A stretch of 64,000 nt of DNA, from contig JAFZLF010000035.1 in assembly GCA_017551625.1 (NCBI GenBank), positions 54,253-118,252 of the forward strand, read 5' to 3'. The notes under the pieces were generated by a model. It made no database searches, was not told the origin of the DNA, and saw nothing but the letters and a program-made list of their open reading frames with translations. Shown here piece by piece: positions 1-8,745 of the stretch; within the stretch, counting starts at the first letter, position 1, and every line of letters begins with the position of its first letter. The DNA comes from Clostridiales bacterium (GTDB lineage: Bacteria > Bacillota > Clostridia > Saccharofermentanales > Saccharofermentanaceae). A program made the translations under genes and the position numbers.

Positions 1-161
1 TCTTTTTCCTTGATGATTCTCTCCAGACGATCCAGAGCATAACTACTGTCTATGCCGTTCCAGTTGATCGTCTCGAGCCCCTGAGCCATGATCCGCATCG
101 GATCGGACACGGCCACGCCGATTCTTCGCATGCCGAAGTCGATCGCCATCACACGACTCAT
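1..161 (-). CDS. ruvX: Putative pre-16S rRNA nuclease / Holliday junction resolvase RuvX (YqgF), partial
   Basis: Only the first 53 codons are in the window; the rest lies beyond the left edge. The N-terminus reads MSRVMAIDFGMRRIGVAVSD, the classic YqgF/RuvX opening with the RNase H-like Asp in the first strand and the RIGVAxSD motif. YqgF proteins process the 5' end of 16S rRNA and have an RNase H fold. The gene starts 21 bp after the ireB stop, so the two form one transcription unit; this neighbour pair is common in Bacillota. An in-frame ATG four codons later is the alternative start. Identity is confident despite truncation. Confidence 0.9.
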   Translation of the reverse strand, partial: MSRVMAIDFGMRRIGVAVSDPMRIMAQGLETINWNGIDSSYALDRLERIIKEK

Positions 162-182
162 CCGCGACCCTCTTCCGAATCC

Positions 183-443
183 TTATTCTTCAGCCAGGCG
201 CTCGCAATACTCACGAACGATGACCTCGAGCAGTTCATCGCGCTCCATACGGCGGATGATGCCACGCGCGCCCTTGTAGTTCGTGATATAGGTCGGATCA
301 CCTGACATGAAGTATCCCACGAGCTGGTTGATCGGGTTATAGCCCTTCTCCTGCAGCGCATCCAAAACCTGCATCATCAATTCTTTTGCATCCTCGGATC
401 TCTCCATATTAAAGGAGAAACGAGCTGTACCTGAATCCTGCAT
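183..443 (-). CDS. ireB: IreB family regulatory phosphoprotein (UPF0297/DUF965)
   Basis: An 86-residue small acidic protein matching the IreB/UPF0297 family over its whole length, with the typical features of N-terminal Thr/Phe-rich strand, [18 protein letters not shown] core and a C-terminal helix ending in the REY segment. In enterococci IreB is a substrate of the PASTA kinase IreK and modulates cephalosporin tolerance; that role is family knowledge and not shown here. The start was placed at the ATG at 443 because an AGGAGG (453-458) precedes it. An upstream in-frame ATG would put that Shine-Dalgarno inside the gene. It is followed by ruvX. Confidence 0.92.
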   Translation of the reverse strand: MQDSGTARFSFNMERSEDAKELMMQVLDALQEKGYNPINQLVGYFMSGDPTYITNYKGARGIIRRMERDELLEVIVREYCERLAEE

Positions 444-452
444 ATTGACGCA

Positions 453-458
453 CCTCCT
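453..458 (-). promoter_or_regulatory. Ribosome binding site deciding the ireB start
   Basis: AGGAGG nine bases upstream of the ATG at 443. It lies inside the longer open frame and so argues for the shorter 86-residue product. Confidence 0.8.
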
Positions 459-483
459 ATTTTTCATAGCGTGTCATGTTCCT

Positions 484-492
484 ATTGTAGCA
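484..492 (-). promoter_or_regulatory. Extended -10 promoter of ireB-ruvX
   Basis: On the minus strand TGCTACAAT is an extended -10 element (TGn plus TACAAT) about 40 bp upstream of the ireB start. No good -35 is seen, which extended -10 promoters can tolerate. Inferred from sequence only. Confidence 0.45.
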
Positions 493-543
493 CAAGAGAA
501 ATCAATATTTCATTATTATTTTGTCACCAAGCCAAAAAAATGT

Positions 544-1863
544 TCATGATTCTGCATCGCGAAGATGAGTAAAACATTCTCCCGTCAGCACCGGTCCCGC
601 ATTCCCGGTCACTTTTCCCACCAGGATATCGCCCGTCGCCGTTTTTTCGGTCGTATTCGCCAGAACACGGACATATTCGCGGCAATACCCCTCGATCGTC
701 CCGTCTTCGCGCATCTTCTCCACGAGGACTTCTACATCTTTACCTAAGAAATCTCCCGTTCTCTCCTCTTCCATCCCGTCTGAGATCGCCCGAAGCTCGG
801 AAGTCCGGCGGTTCTTCACATCAACGGGGATCTGGTCTTTCATGGCAGCAGCCTTCGTACCGTCCCTTCTCGAATACGGGAAAACATGGATATGCGTGAA
901 TCTGACTTCTTCCGCAAGCGCGCACGACTCCCGGTGTTCCTCCTCCGTTTCGCCCGGGAATCCGCATATCATATCCGTAGTCAGACTGGCATTCGGAAAT
1001 GCTGCCCTCAGGTCTCTTACCACCTTCCGGAAAAGCACTGTATCGTATTTCCTGTTCATCCTCTTAAGGACACTGTCCGAACCACTCTGCAGCGACAGGT
1101 GAAAGTGCGGGCAGATCTTGCCGTTTCTCTTGAGCATCGAGATCAGCTCTTCTGTCAGACATGACGGCTCCAGAGAACCGAGACGGATCCTCTCGACTCC
1201 CTCTATCTCAGATATTTCATCGAGGAGTTCGCCAAGCGCCGTGCTGTCTCTCCCCTTCTCCTTCTCAAAAGAACACAGATGGATCCCCGTAATGACAAAT
1301 TCACGATACCCTTCTTTCGCACTGTCCCGGATCTCCGAGAGGATCGCTTCTCTCTCCCGGCTCCGCACTCGGCCACGGGCGTAAGGGATGATGCAGTATG
1401 TACAGAAGTTATTGCATCCATCCTCGATTTTGATCACCGCGCGCGTATTCTCCTGATAAGGGATCGATCCGTACTCGAAGAACCTCGATCCCGCATCGAG
1501 TTCTCCTGACTCCGGCAGTTCCTTACGGAGTTCGAGTCTTTTAAGCAGCATCGGCACCAGGGCCGGACGGTCATCGGTGCCGACCACGATATCTGCACCG
1601 TCCTCCTCCCTGCACATCTGGGTATGACAGCCCATCGCAACAACGATCGCCGTGGGGGCGACGCGGCGCGCCCTCCTGATCATCTGTCGGGACTTTCTGT
1701 CTGCCTCTCCCGTCACGGCACAGGTATTCACGACATATACATCTGCCTCTTTGGGATCATCCGTCTGAAGGAGACCTTCCTTTTCCAGAAGTTTCGCAAT
1801 CGCCGCCGTTTCGTAGGAATTGACCTTACAGCCCAGGGTAAGAAAATAAACTCGGTAAGACAT
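544..1863 (-). CDS. mtaB: tRNA (N6-threonylcarbamoyladenosine37-C2)-methylthiotransferase MtaB
   Basis: A 439-residue MiaB-type methylthiotransferase. The N-terminal UPF0004 domain has the three expected auxiliary-cluster cysteines (Cys12 in TLGCKVN, Cys48 in NTCAVT, Cys79 in MGC). The radical SAM motif CxxxCxxC follows at Cys150, Cys154 and Cys157, with a C-terminal TRAM-like segment. The TLGCKVN opening and NTCAVT are diagnostic of the MtaB (YqeV) branch, which makes ms2t6A37 in tRNAs decoding ANN codons. Length is normal for the family. The gene is monocistronic with its own promoter at 1893-1920, divergent from the HPr-like gene. Confidence 0.93.
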   Translation of the reverse strand: MSYRVYFLTLGCKVNSYETAAIAKLLEKEGLLQTDDPKEADVYVVNTCAVTGEADRKSRQMIRRARRVAPTAIVVAMGCHTQMCREEDGADIVVGTDDRPALVPMLLKRLELRKELPESGELDAGSRFFEYGSIPYQENTRAVIKIEDGCNNFCTYCIIPYARGRVRSREREAILSEIRDSAKEGYREFVITGIHLCSFEKEKGRDSTALGELLDEISEIEGVERIRLGSLEPSCLTEELISMLKRNGKICPHFHLSLQSGSDSVLKRMNRKYDTVLFRKVVRDLRAAFPNASLTTDMICGFPGETEEEHRESCALAEEVRFTHIHVFPYSRRDGTKAAAMKDQIPVDVKNRRTSELRAISDGMEEERTGDFLGKDVEVLVEKMREDGTIEGYCREYVRVLANTTEKTATGDILVGKVTGNAGPVLTGECFTHLRDAES

Positions 1864-1892
1864 ATCGTCCCTTTCGTCAAATTGATGAACAT

Positions 1893-1920
1893 ATTATACT
1901 CATAAAGCCGATTCTTTCAA
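1893..1920 (-). promoter_or_regulatory. SigmaA-type promoter of mtaB
   Basis: On the minus strand, TTGAAA (1915-1920) and TATAAT (1893-1898) are separated by 16 bp, placing transcription start just upstream of the mtaB ATG. Confidence 0.7.
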
Positions 1921-1931
1921 AGATTATCACA

Positions 1932-1959
1932 TTGACATCGTTACCACCTGTGATAAACT
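1932..1959 (+). promoter_or_regulatory. Probable promoter of the HPr-like gene
   Basis: TTGACA (1932-1937), a 16 bp spacer and TAAACT (1954-1959). The -35 is perfect and the -10 is weak. It stands back to back with the mtaB promoter. Confidence 0.5.
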
Positions 1960-1993
1960 TATTTCATATTGAAAGCAAGCAGGAGGAGTAAAC

Positions 1994-2227
1994 ATGGTTC
2001 GTTTTCCAATTCGTTTCCAGTCCATCACCGACGTCAAGGAGTTTGTACAGATAGTCAACTCTTACCCTTACGATGTCGACCTTTCCTCCGGCCGCTATGT
2101 GGTAGATGCAAAGTCCATCATGGGCATCTTCAGCCTTGAGCTCCAGAGCGCCATCAACCTCGAGATCCACAGCAACTCCTGCGACGACCTCGTCGAAGCC
2201 CTGAAGCCTTTCCGGGTAGAGAGCTGA
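1994..2227 (+). CDS. HPr-like domain protein lacking the phosphorylatable His
   Basis: A 77-residue protein with the HPr fold signature: the SIMGIFSLEL segment aligns with the Ser46 region of HPr (SIMGVMSLG), with Ser41 in the Ser46 position. The His15 loop (GxHARP) of true HPr is absent; the equivalent region reads SITDVKEFVQIVNS. It therefore cannot carry PTS phosphate on His, but like Bacillus Crh it could be regulated at the serine. That is inference. AGGAGG at 1981-1986 supports the start. The gene is monocistronic, with its own promoter and a strong terminator at 2255-2286. Confidence 0.75.
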   Translation: MVRFPIRFQSITDVKEFVQIVNSYPYDVDLSSGRYVVDAKSIMGIFSLELQSAINLEIHSNSCDDLVEALKPFRVES

Positions 2228-2254
2228 AGTATCACTTCCGAATCATGAAAGACG

Positions 2255-2286
2255 AAGACCTCGGATCGCTCCGAGGTCTTTCTTTT
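2255..2286 (+). terminator. Intrinsic terminator of the HPr-like gene
   Basis: A perfect 10 bp stem (AAGACCTCGG, 2255-2264, with 2271-2280), a 6-base loop and then TCTTTT. It may also slow transcription from the converging RNase R gene. Confidence 0.85.
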
Positions 2287-2313
2287 ACTTATTCATCGTG
2301 TCGTGCTTACATC

Positions 2314-4167
2314 TTACTTTTCCGTAACGAAAGCAAAATCAATATGGTGCGTAAGCGGATCGGCCGAGGCCACCTGGACCGTGACCCTGCGTCCGATCGT
2401 ATAGACCGTACCCCGCGACCCTCTCGCCTCCAGTTTTCTCTCATCATACGTGAAGAACTCGTGAAGAGACGAGAACGGCACCATCCCTTCGATCGTATTA
2501 TCAAGCTGCACGAAGATACCTCCCGGACAGACTCCGGATACCTTTCCTTCGAAGCTTTCTCCGACATGGGCGATCATATACTCCGCACACTTTAGATCGA
2601 CAGAGGCCCGCTCGGCATCGACACTGTTCTTCTCCATCTCAGAACTGTGGTAGGCCACATCCGCAACCAGTGCCCGAAAATGCTGATTCTGGTGTTTCTG
2701 GTGAAGCCAGCTCTTGATGATCCTGTGGATGTAAAGATCCGGATAACGGCGGATCGGCGACGTGAAATGGCAGTAATACCGGGACGCCAGACCGAAGTGT
2801 CCCGCATTGATCTCCGAGTACTTCGCCTTGGCCATGCTCCGCAGGAGAAGCTGATTCAGCGCAGGCGCATATTCTTTCCCGGCGATATCATCCAGAAGTC
2901 CGCTGAGGAAAAGAGGCGTGATCTTGCCATCCGGCCGCTTATTCTCCCCGAAGAGCTTCGCCACATGCAGGAACTCACGTATCTTGAGATCATCCGGTTC
3001 TTCGTGGATACGATATACAAAAGGATAATCCATTTTATTGAACCGCTCGGCTACCGCCTCATTGGCCGCGATCATGAATTCCTCGATCACTCCGTGGATC
3101 TCGTTGATCGGATACGGATAAACATCCGTCGGCTTCCCTTCCTCATCAAGATCGACATGTGTCTCCGGGAAGACGAAATCGATCGTGCCCCTCGCCTTCC
3201 TCTTGGCTTTTAGGATACGCTTGAGCTCCAGCATCTGTTCGAGCATCGTCTGAAGTTTGGCATACTCCTCGATCACCTTTCCCTCGAACAATATCCCGTT
3301 GATCTCGTTATAGGAAGTTCTCGCATCGCTCTCGATCAGGCTCTCATAGATGGAGCTTTCCTCGATCTCGCCGTTCGGTGCGATCTTCATCTCGCAGGTC
3401 ATGGTAAATCTCGGCACATGGGGATTGAGACTGCAGAGCCCGTTGGACAGGCGCGGCGGAAGCATCGGGATCACGCGGTCCACCAGATACACAGAGGTTC
3501 CGCGCAGCGATGCTTCCGCATCAAGCTCCGTACCCTCACGCACATATTCCGACACATCCGCGATGTGCACCCATAGCCGGTAATAGCCTTTGTCGAGTTT
3601 CTGGATCGAGATCGCGTCATCGAGGTCTTTGGCTTCCTCGCCGTCGATCGTGATCGTCAGGAGATTCCGGAGATCTTTCCTGCCGTGCAGGATCGCCTCT
3701 TCGATATCCTTCTCCTCCGGAGACAGCGGCAGCGACGAGGCCTCATCCATAACAGCACCCGGAAATGAAGACGAGAGGCCGAACTGTCTAAGGATCGACA
3801 GCATCGCGACATCGTTATTTCCCGGATCGCCCAGCACCTCCATTATCTTACCTTCATATTCGGCGCGTCTTGCCGAGGGATTTAGGATCTCACAGACGAC
3901 CTTCATTCCGAAAGGTGCGCCATTAAGGTGATTCCTTCTTATGATGATCTGACCGAAAGCCGAGGCCGGATAGCCCGGATCCGGAACTACGATGCCCCCT
4001 TCTCTTCCCTCTCTTAGGATTCCGACGCACTGATTCTCCAGTGCCTGCGGGCCACGAGGCGGAAGCTCCGCGACCGTCACTTCCCGGACGGGCGGTATCT
4101 TCGATCCGGAACGCTCGATCTTCCCACTCGGACGGATCTTAATATGTCTGCGGTTATGTCTCGCCAT
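2314..4167 (-). CDS. rnr: Ribonuclease R (RNB-family 3'-5' exoribonuclease), short form
   Basis: A 617-residue RNB-domain exonuclease that degrades structured RNA from the 3' end. Cold-shock-type OB segments lie at the N-terminus. The catalytic signature IDGEEAKDLDDAIS at residues 174-186 carries the metal-binding aspartates (Asp175, Asp181, Asp183, Asp184). The RNB core includes the TSPIRRYPDL motif, and an S1 domain is near residues 535-610. It is about 150 residues shorter than Bacillus RNase R: the N-terminal winged helix and the Lys-rich tail are missing. It lies downstream of secG, as in many Bacillota, but smpB does not follow. A terminator lies between secG and this gene. Confidence 0.9.
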   Translation of the reverse strand: MARHNRRHIKIRPSGKIERSGSKIPPVREVTVAELPPRGPQALENQCVGILREGREGGIVVPDPGYPASAFGQIIIRRNHLNGAPFGMKVVCEILNPSARRAEYEGKIMEVLGDPGNNDVAMLSILRQFGLSSSFPGAVMDEASSLPLSPEEKDIEEAILHGRKDLRNLLTITIDGEEAKDLDDAISIQKLDKGYYRLWVHIADVSEYVREGTELDAEASLRGTSVYLVDRVIPMLPPRLSNGLCSLNPHVPRFTMTCEMKIAPNGEIEESSIYESLIESDARTSYNEINGILFEGKVIEEYAKLQTMLEQMLELKRILKAKRKARGTIDFVFPETHVDLDEEGKPTDVYPYPINEIHGVIEEFMIAANEAVAERFNKMDYPFVYRIHEEPDDLKIREFLHVAKLFGENKRPDGKITPLFLSGLLDDIAGKEYAPALNQLLLRSMAKAKYSEINAGHFGLASRYYCHFTSPIRRYPDLYIHRIIKSWLHQKHQNQHFRALVADVAYHSSEMEKNSVDAERASVDLKCAEYMIAHVGESFEGKVSGVCPGGIFVQLDNTIEGMVPFSSLHEFFTYDERKLEARGSRGTVYTIGRRVTVQVASADPLTHHIDFAFVTEK

Positions 4168-4189
4168 ACTTATTCCTCCGTATTTAGAT

Positions 4190-4227
4190 AAAAAAGAACT
4201 GCTTCCCGGAAAACCGTTAAGCAGTTC
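4190..4227 (-). terminator. Intrinsic terminator after secG
   Basis: A 9 bp stem (GAACTGCTT, 4196-4204, with 4219-4227), followed on the minus strand by a run of T residues (4190-4195). Since rnr starts within 30 bp, some readthrough or an unseen promoter must feed it. Confidence 0.8.
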
Positions 4228-4256
4228 GAGTACTCGTGATTATGATCTGATCCGTA

Positions 4257-4505
4257 TCAGAAACCTCTGGCCAGCACCAGGAAAAGCACGATCGTCAGGA
4301 TCGAGAAGAGGATCGCGGTAAACAGCGTGATCTTCTTCAGTTTCTCATCCATCGTTCTGCCCTTGGACTTCTCGTAGAAGGAGTTTCCGCTTCCGCCTAC
4401 GACACCCATGCCCTGATCGTTACCTTCCTGAGACATGACCAGGATGATCAGCGCGATGCAAACTACGATATCAACACATGTAAGTACAACTGCTAATGTA
4501 TTCAT
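4257..4505 (-). CDS. secG: Preprotein translocase subunit SecG
   Basis: An 82-residue protein with two hydrophobic segments (about residues 4-24 and 57-78) joined by the Gly-rich loop MSQEGNDQGMGVVGGSG, the layout of SecG in the SecYEG channel. The start was placed at the ATG at 4505 because GGAGG (4514-4518) precedes it. A longer open frame upstream lacks a ribosome site. The secG-rnr order is conserved in Bacillota. Confidence 0.92.
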   Translation of the reverse strand: MNTLAVVLTCVDIVVCIALIILVMSQEGNDQGMGVVGGSGNSFYEKSKGRTMDEKLKKITLFTAILFSILTIVLFLVLARGF

Positions 4506-4580
4506 TATATCAGCCTCCGAGACTGTTCTCAATTCTAATAACCGTTAAATAGTATCACAAGTATTTCACAGAAGCAACAC

Positions 4581-7322
4581 TTATTTTTTGTTCTTGATCA
4601 ATTTGAATACTTCGCTGGCGGCAAAAGGAATGAACGCCAGGAGGATGATCGGGATCCAGTAAAGAGGTCCGAGCATGATATTATCGAAGATCGTGTTCAC
4701 ACCCGGGATGTAGATGACCGCCAGAAGCAGCGCGATGGATCCGGCTACGGACATATTCATGTACTTGTTGGAAAAGACGCCGAGTTTAAAGACGGAGATC
4801 CTCTCCGAACGGGCTCCGTAAGCACGGAAGAGTTCTGCCAGGATCAATGTCGCAAAGGCCATCGTTCTGGCTCCTTCGATCGGTGCCTCTGCATCCTTAA
4901 AGAACACGGTAAGTCCGAGTACGAACGAGGTAAAGACGGCCGCGAAGATCGCGAGGCTCTGCACGAGGATGTTGATCTTCATGGGCTTATTGATGATCGG
5001 CTCCGACTTCTTTCTCGGTGGCTGCTTCATGATGTCCGGTTCCCCCTTCTCTCTGCCGAGAGCAAGTGCCGGGAAGCTGTCCGTCACGAGATTGAGCCAC
5101 AGGAGCTGGATCGCGGTAAGAGGTGTCGCGATGCCCGTGATCAGACTGGCCGGGATCAGCGAGATCAGGAAGATCACGAGGATCTCACCTACATTACAGG
5201 AAAGAAGGAAGCCCACGAACTTTCTGATATTGCTGTAGATGACACGACCTTCTTCGACAGCGGACACGATCGTCGCGAAATTATCGTCCGTAAGGATCAT
5301 ATCCGAAGAATTCTTGGCAACATCGGTACCCGTAATACCCATGGCTACGCCGATATCGGCAGATTTTAACGCCATCGCGTCATTGACACCGTCACCGGTC
5401 ATCGAAGCGATATGGTCATTCTTCTTAAGCGCCGTCACGATACGGACCTTGTGATCCGGAGAGACACGGGCATACACATTTGTAGTTTCGCACACAGTCT
5501 GGAAATCCTCATCCGACACCTTATCAAGTTCTGCGCCGGAGAGACTTCCGGAGTTTTCGTCCATCATGCCCAGATCATTTGCGATAGCCACCGCCGTGTC
5601 CTTATAGTCACCGGTGATCATGACCGCACGGATACCGGCCTGACGGCAGATCGCCATCGCATCCTTGACTTCCGTTCTGGCCGGATCGATCATGCCGACG
5701 AGTCCTAGGAAACACATATCACTCTCATGTGCAAAGTCTGCCTCGATCTCTGTCTTTCCGTCAAAAATACGGTAGGCAAAAGCCAGCACGCGCAGCGCGG
5801 TCGTCGCATAACCATGGTTGGTCTCGATGATCTTCTTTCTGATTTCTTCCGTCATCGGCACATTCTTCTGGCCGTCGAAATACTCGACGCACTTCCCCAG
5901 TACGATATCCGGTGCCCCCTTGGTAAAAGATACGATCGCGCCGGGAACAATGTTCGGATGATAAGTAGTCATCATCTTTCTGTCAGAATCAAAAGGCAGT
6001 TCCGCCACACGCGGGAAGATCTTATTGGTCTCATCCTTAGGAAGGCCGGACTTCGCGCCGAGCGCGATCAGCGCCGCCTCAGTCGGGTCGCCGATGCAGG
6101 AATACCGTCCGTCTTCCCCCTTCGGTGTGACCGCATCACTGCAGAGTACGCAGGACTGCAAGAGACGGATGAGTTTGGTATCCGGAGTGATCTTCGTCCC
6201 GTTCTCATCCTGGATCTGTCCTTCCGGCGCATACCCGATACCGGTCACATCATAGGATCTCTCCCCGTCAAATACTTTTCTGACGGTCATTTCGTTCTGA
6301 GTAAGCGTGCCGGTCTTGTCGGTACAGATCACGTCGACACAGCCGAGCGTCTCTACCGCGAGCAGACGACGGACGATCGCATTCTTGCTGGCCATCTTCG
6401 TCATACCGAGAGCCAGTACGATCGTCACCACGGCCGCCAGGCCCTCAGGGATCGCCGCCACTGCAAGGCTGATCGCGGTCATCAGCGCCTCATCCCATGG
6501 TTCGTTTTGGACGAAAACGTCAACCACGAATACGATCAGGCAGATCACGATACACACGATTCCGAGGATCTTGCCGAGTTTATTGAGATTCTTCTGAAGG
6601 GGCGTATCTTCGTTATCGATTGAAGAAAGACGGTTCGCGATCTTACCGAGTTCCGTATTTCCGCCGGTCTCGACAACGACACCGCGGCCGCGGCCATACG
6701 TGATGGCTGTACCCATATAGAGCATATTCTTACGGTCACCGATACCGCAGTCTTCCTCGAGGACCACAGTCGCATCCTTCTCGACCGGGACAGACTCACC
6801 GGTAAGAGAGGCTTCCTCGACCTTCATGGAGCTTGCTTCCGTCAGTCGGATATCCGCAGCGACGAGATCACCGGCATCGAGCACCACAACATCGCCGGGG
6901 ACAAGCTTATCCGAATCGATCATCTGCTGCATATTGTCACGGACGACCTTGGCCTGCGGAGAGCTCATCTTCTTCAGTGCGGCGATTGCCTCATCGGCCT
7001 TACCTTCCTGATACACGCCCAGGATCGCATTGATGATAACGATCGCCAGGATCACGATGACATCGATCCATCCGGAGAAGCCTCCCTCCTTGACGGCCAT
7101 GACCGCCGACAGGATCGCGGCGCCGATCAGTATCAGTACCATCGCATCGGCAAACTGCTGAAGGAATCTCTTCCACAGCGGGACTTTCTTCTCTTCGCCC
7201 AGGGAATTGGGACCATACTTCAGGAGCCGCTTATCGGCTTCACTTTTCGTAAGACCGGCCTTGATATCTGTACCGAGTTCTTCAATAACACTTTCAGTCT
7301 TTACAGAAAACGGATGATTCAT
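4581..7322 (-). CDS. Calcium-transporting P-type ATPase (P2A type)
   Basis: A 913-residue P-type cation pump. Seen in order are an N-terminal cation ATPase segment, the actuator loop with SLTGESVPVEK, the M4 segment with AAIPEGL (PEGL is typical of P2A Ca2+ pumps) and the phosphorylation site DKTGTLT with Asp335. These are followed by the nucleotide domain, MTGDGVNDA, and a six-helix C-terminal cation ATPase domain. It would export Ca2+, possibly Mn2+. The GGAGG at 7330-7334 fixes the start; an AT-rich upstream extension of 48 codons is rejected. Monocistronic. Confidence 0.92.
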   Translation of the reverse strand: MNHPFSVKTESVIEELGTDIKAGLTKSEADKRLLKYGPNSLGEEKKVPLWKRFLQQFADAMVLILIGAAILSAVMAVKEGGFSGWIDVIVILAIVIINAILGVYQEGKADEAIAALKKMSSPQAKVVRDNMQQMIDSDKLVPGDVVVLDAGDLVAADIRLTEASSMKVEEASLTGESVPVEKDATVVLEEDCGIGDRKNMLYMGTAITYGRGRGVVVETGGNTELGKIANRLSSIDNEDTPLQKNLNKLGKILGIVCIVICLIVFVVDVFVQNEPWDEALMTAISLAVAAIPEGLAAVVTIVLALGMTKMASKNAIVRRLLAVETLGCVDVICTDKTGTLTQNEMTVRKVFDGERSYDVTGIGYAPEGQIQDENGTKITPDTKLIRLLQSCVLCSDAVTPKGEDGRYSCIGDPTEAALIALGAKSGLPKDETNKIFPRVAELPFDSDRKMMTTYHPNIVPGAIVSFTKGAPDIVLGKCVEYFDGQKNVPMTEEIRKKIIETNHGYATTALRVLAFAYRIFDGKTEIEADFAHESDMCFLGLVGMIDPARTEVKDAMAICRQAGIRAVMITGDYKDTAVAIANDLGMMDENSGSLSGAELDKVSDEDFQTVCETTNVYARVSPDHKVRIVTALKKNDHIASMTGDGVNDAMALKSADIGVAMGITGTDVAKNSSDMILTDDNFATIVSAVEEGRVIYSNIRKFVGFLLSCNVGEILVIFLISLIPASLITGIATPLTAIQLLWLNLVTDSFPALALGREKGEPDIMKQPPRKKSEPIINKPMKINILVQSLAIFAAVFTSFVLGLTVFFKDAEAPIEGARTMAFATLILAELFRAYGARSERISVFKLGVFSNKYMNMSVAGSIALLLAVIYIPGVNTIFDNIMLGPLYWIPIILLAFIPFAASEVFKLIKNKK

Positions 7323-7528
7323 CTTTCTACCTCCACATGACACATGCGCATGCGTAATGAAATATACCATATTACATAAATATAAGAAAGAAAAACGACA
7401 AAAGATTTTGAAATCTATTTCCGCCAAAAAAGCGAAATAGAACAAAAATAGCGGGGCAAAACGCAAATTAGACCGAAGAGCTCCGGAGACATACTGTGCC
7501 GTGATCGAGAATGGCCCTGTTCATCAGG

Positions 7529-7567
7529 CAAAACAAAAGGGACCGCTTCATTACTGAAACAGTCCCT
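7529..7567 (-). terminator. Terminator of the Val-Asp-Phe tRNA operon
   Basis: A 13 bp stem with two G-T wobbles (7555-7567 with 7538-7550) closed by a GTAA loop, followed on the minus strand by TTTGTTTTG. It starts 4 bases after the CCA end of tRNA-Phe. Confidence 0.9.
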
Positions 7568-7570
7568 GTT

Positions 7571-7646
7571 TGGTGCCCAGAGTCGGAATCGAACCAACGA
7601 CACGGGGATTTTCAGTCCCCTGCTCTACCGACTGAGCTATCTGGGC
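7571..7646 (-). tRNA. tRNA-Phe (GAA)
   Basis: A 76-base cloverleaf with acceptor GCCCAGA paired to TCTGGGC, anticodon loop CTGAAAA with anticodon GAA, T-loop GGTTCGATTCC and encoded CCA. Third and last tRNA of the cluster. Confidence 0.97.
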
Positions 7647-7680
7647 AAATGATAATCGGTCCTTTTCTGGACCGATCATC

Positions 7681-7757
7681 TGGCGACGCAGAAGGGGCTC
7701 GAACCCTCGACCTCCAGCGTGACAGGCTGGCATTCTAACCAACTGAACTACTGCGCC
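7681..7757 (-). tRNA. tRNA-Asp (GTC)
   Basis: A 77-base cloverleaf with acceptor GGCGCAG, anticodon loop CTGTCAC with anticodon GTC, T-loop GGTTCGAGCCC, discriminator G and encoded CCA. Confidence 0.97.
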
Positions 7758-7761
7758 ATCT

Positions 7762-7837
7762 TGGTGGAAGATACAGGGCTCGAACCTGTGACCCCCTGCT
7801 TGTAAGGCAGGTGCTCTCCCAGCTGAGCTAATCTTCC
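7762..7837 (-). tRNA. tRNA-Val (TAC)
   Basis: A 76-base cloverleaf with acceptor GGAAGAT, D-arm TAGCTCAGCTGGGAGAGC, anticodon loop CTTACAA with anticodon TAC and encoded CCA. First of the three co-transcribed tRNAs; only 4 bases separate it from tRNA-Asp. Confidence 0.97.
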
Positions 7838-7913
7838 TTCTTCCTTTGCCAAGCCGCTCTTTCAAGCGCAAGAAAGAGTATACCGAAACCTCGGGACGTT
7901 GTCAACAAGAATT

Positions 7914-8351
7914 TCAAAAAAGTTCATCTTTCACAAATCCCGTGATAGTTACGACCGCGACCTTGTTTCCCAGATCGTCGTCGACCGTGATCTCATAAAA
8001 ACAAGTACTTCTTCCCGACTTGATACATCTTGCGGAACTCATGAGCTTCTCGCCTTTCGCCGCGCCGATAAATGAGATGTTACTCGAAATCGACACCGTC
8101 ATCCTGCCGCCGAAGTTCGCCGCCACGGCGAAGGTCAGATCCGCGAGAGTAAAGATCGCGCCGCCCATGACACCGCCGGCTGCATTTCTGTGGATCGGTG
8201 TGATCACCATACTGCAGTGGCAGACCTTATCCCCTGCTTCCTCGATAACGACACCGGCCGCCTCGGTGGCAAAACGGTCATTGGCAAATGTATTTCTCGC
8301 CCACAGAAGATCCCGCTTCTCCACCGGAACATATTCAACATTCTCATTCAT
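7914..8351 (-). CDS. PaaI-family hotdog thioesterase
   Basis: A 145-residue hotdog-fold protein. The segment HRNAAGGVMGGAIFTLADLTFAVA is the PaaI/YbgC-type catalytic helix region (HxN...GGxxxxLaD), with the Asp of TLADLTFAVA in the position of the usual catalytic acid. Members hydrolyse acyl-CoA thioesters; the substrate cannot be told here. A GGAG lies upstream of the start. It stands alone between the tRNA operon and the azl genes. Confidence 0.82.
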   Translation of the reverse strand: MNENVEYVPVEKRDLLWARNTFANDRFATEAAGVVIEEAGDKVCHCSMVITPIHRNAAGGVMGGAIFTLADLTFAVAANFGGRMTVSISSNISFIGAAKGEKLMSSARCIKSGRSTCFYEITVDDDLGNKVAVVTITGFVKDELF

Positions 8352-8421
8352 AATATAGTCTCCATTCCATATAGATTCTTTCGGCAGTGGTCTACCACCT
8401 GCACTTATTTCTCCAAGGGCA

Positions 8422-8745
8422 TCAGAGGAGATACCTGATCACACACTCCACGATAAAAACCGTACTGCACGCGCCGACCGCCACCGTCAGGAGCTTCTTC
8501 TCCAGAAGCGAGAGCACGACCGCGACGGCAAGACCCAGCGACGCAGACAGCAGATATCCGGTCGAATAGAAGATCGCCGGTATCGTCATCGCCGACAGCA
8601 CCGCATACGGGATGTAGTAGAGAAGCGAACGGATGAACCGGCTCTTGATCTTCTCCCGGCAGAGCAGAAGCGGCAGCATACGTATCAGATACGTCACGCC
8701 GGCCATCACGACCAGATAGAGGAAGAAAACATCGGTACGGATCAT
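8422..8745 (-). CDS. azlD: AzlD family small subunit of branched-chain amino acid exporter
   Basis: A 107-residue protein with three to four hydrophobic helices and the AzlD pattern (tyLiRmLPLLL near residues 18-28). It is the small partner of AzlC; the pair exports branched-chain amino acids or their analogues. The gene overlaps the azlC stop by 4 bases (ATGA), so translation is coupled. Confidence 0.88.
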   Translation of the reverse strand: MIRTDVFFLYLVVMAGVTYLIRMLPLLLCREKIKSRFIRSLLYYIPYAVLSAMTIPAIFYSTGYLLSASLGLAVAVVLSLLEKKLLTVAVGACSTVFIVECVIRYLL

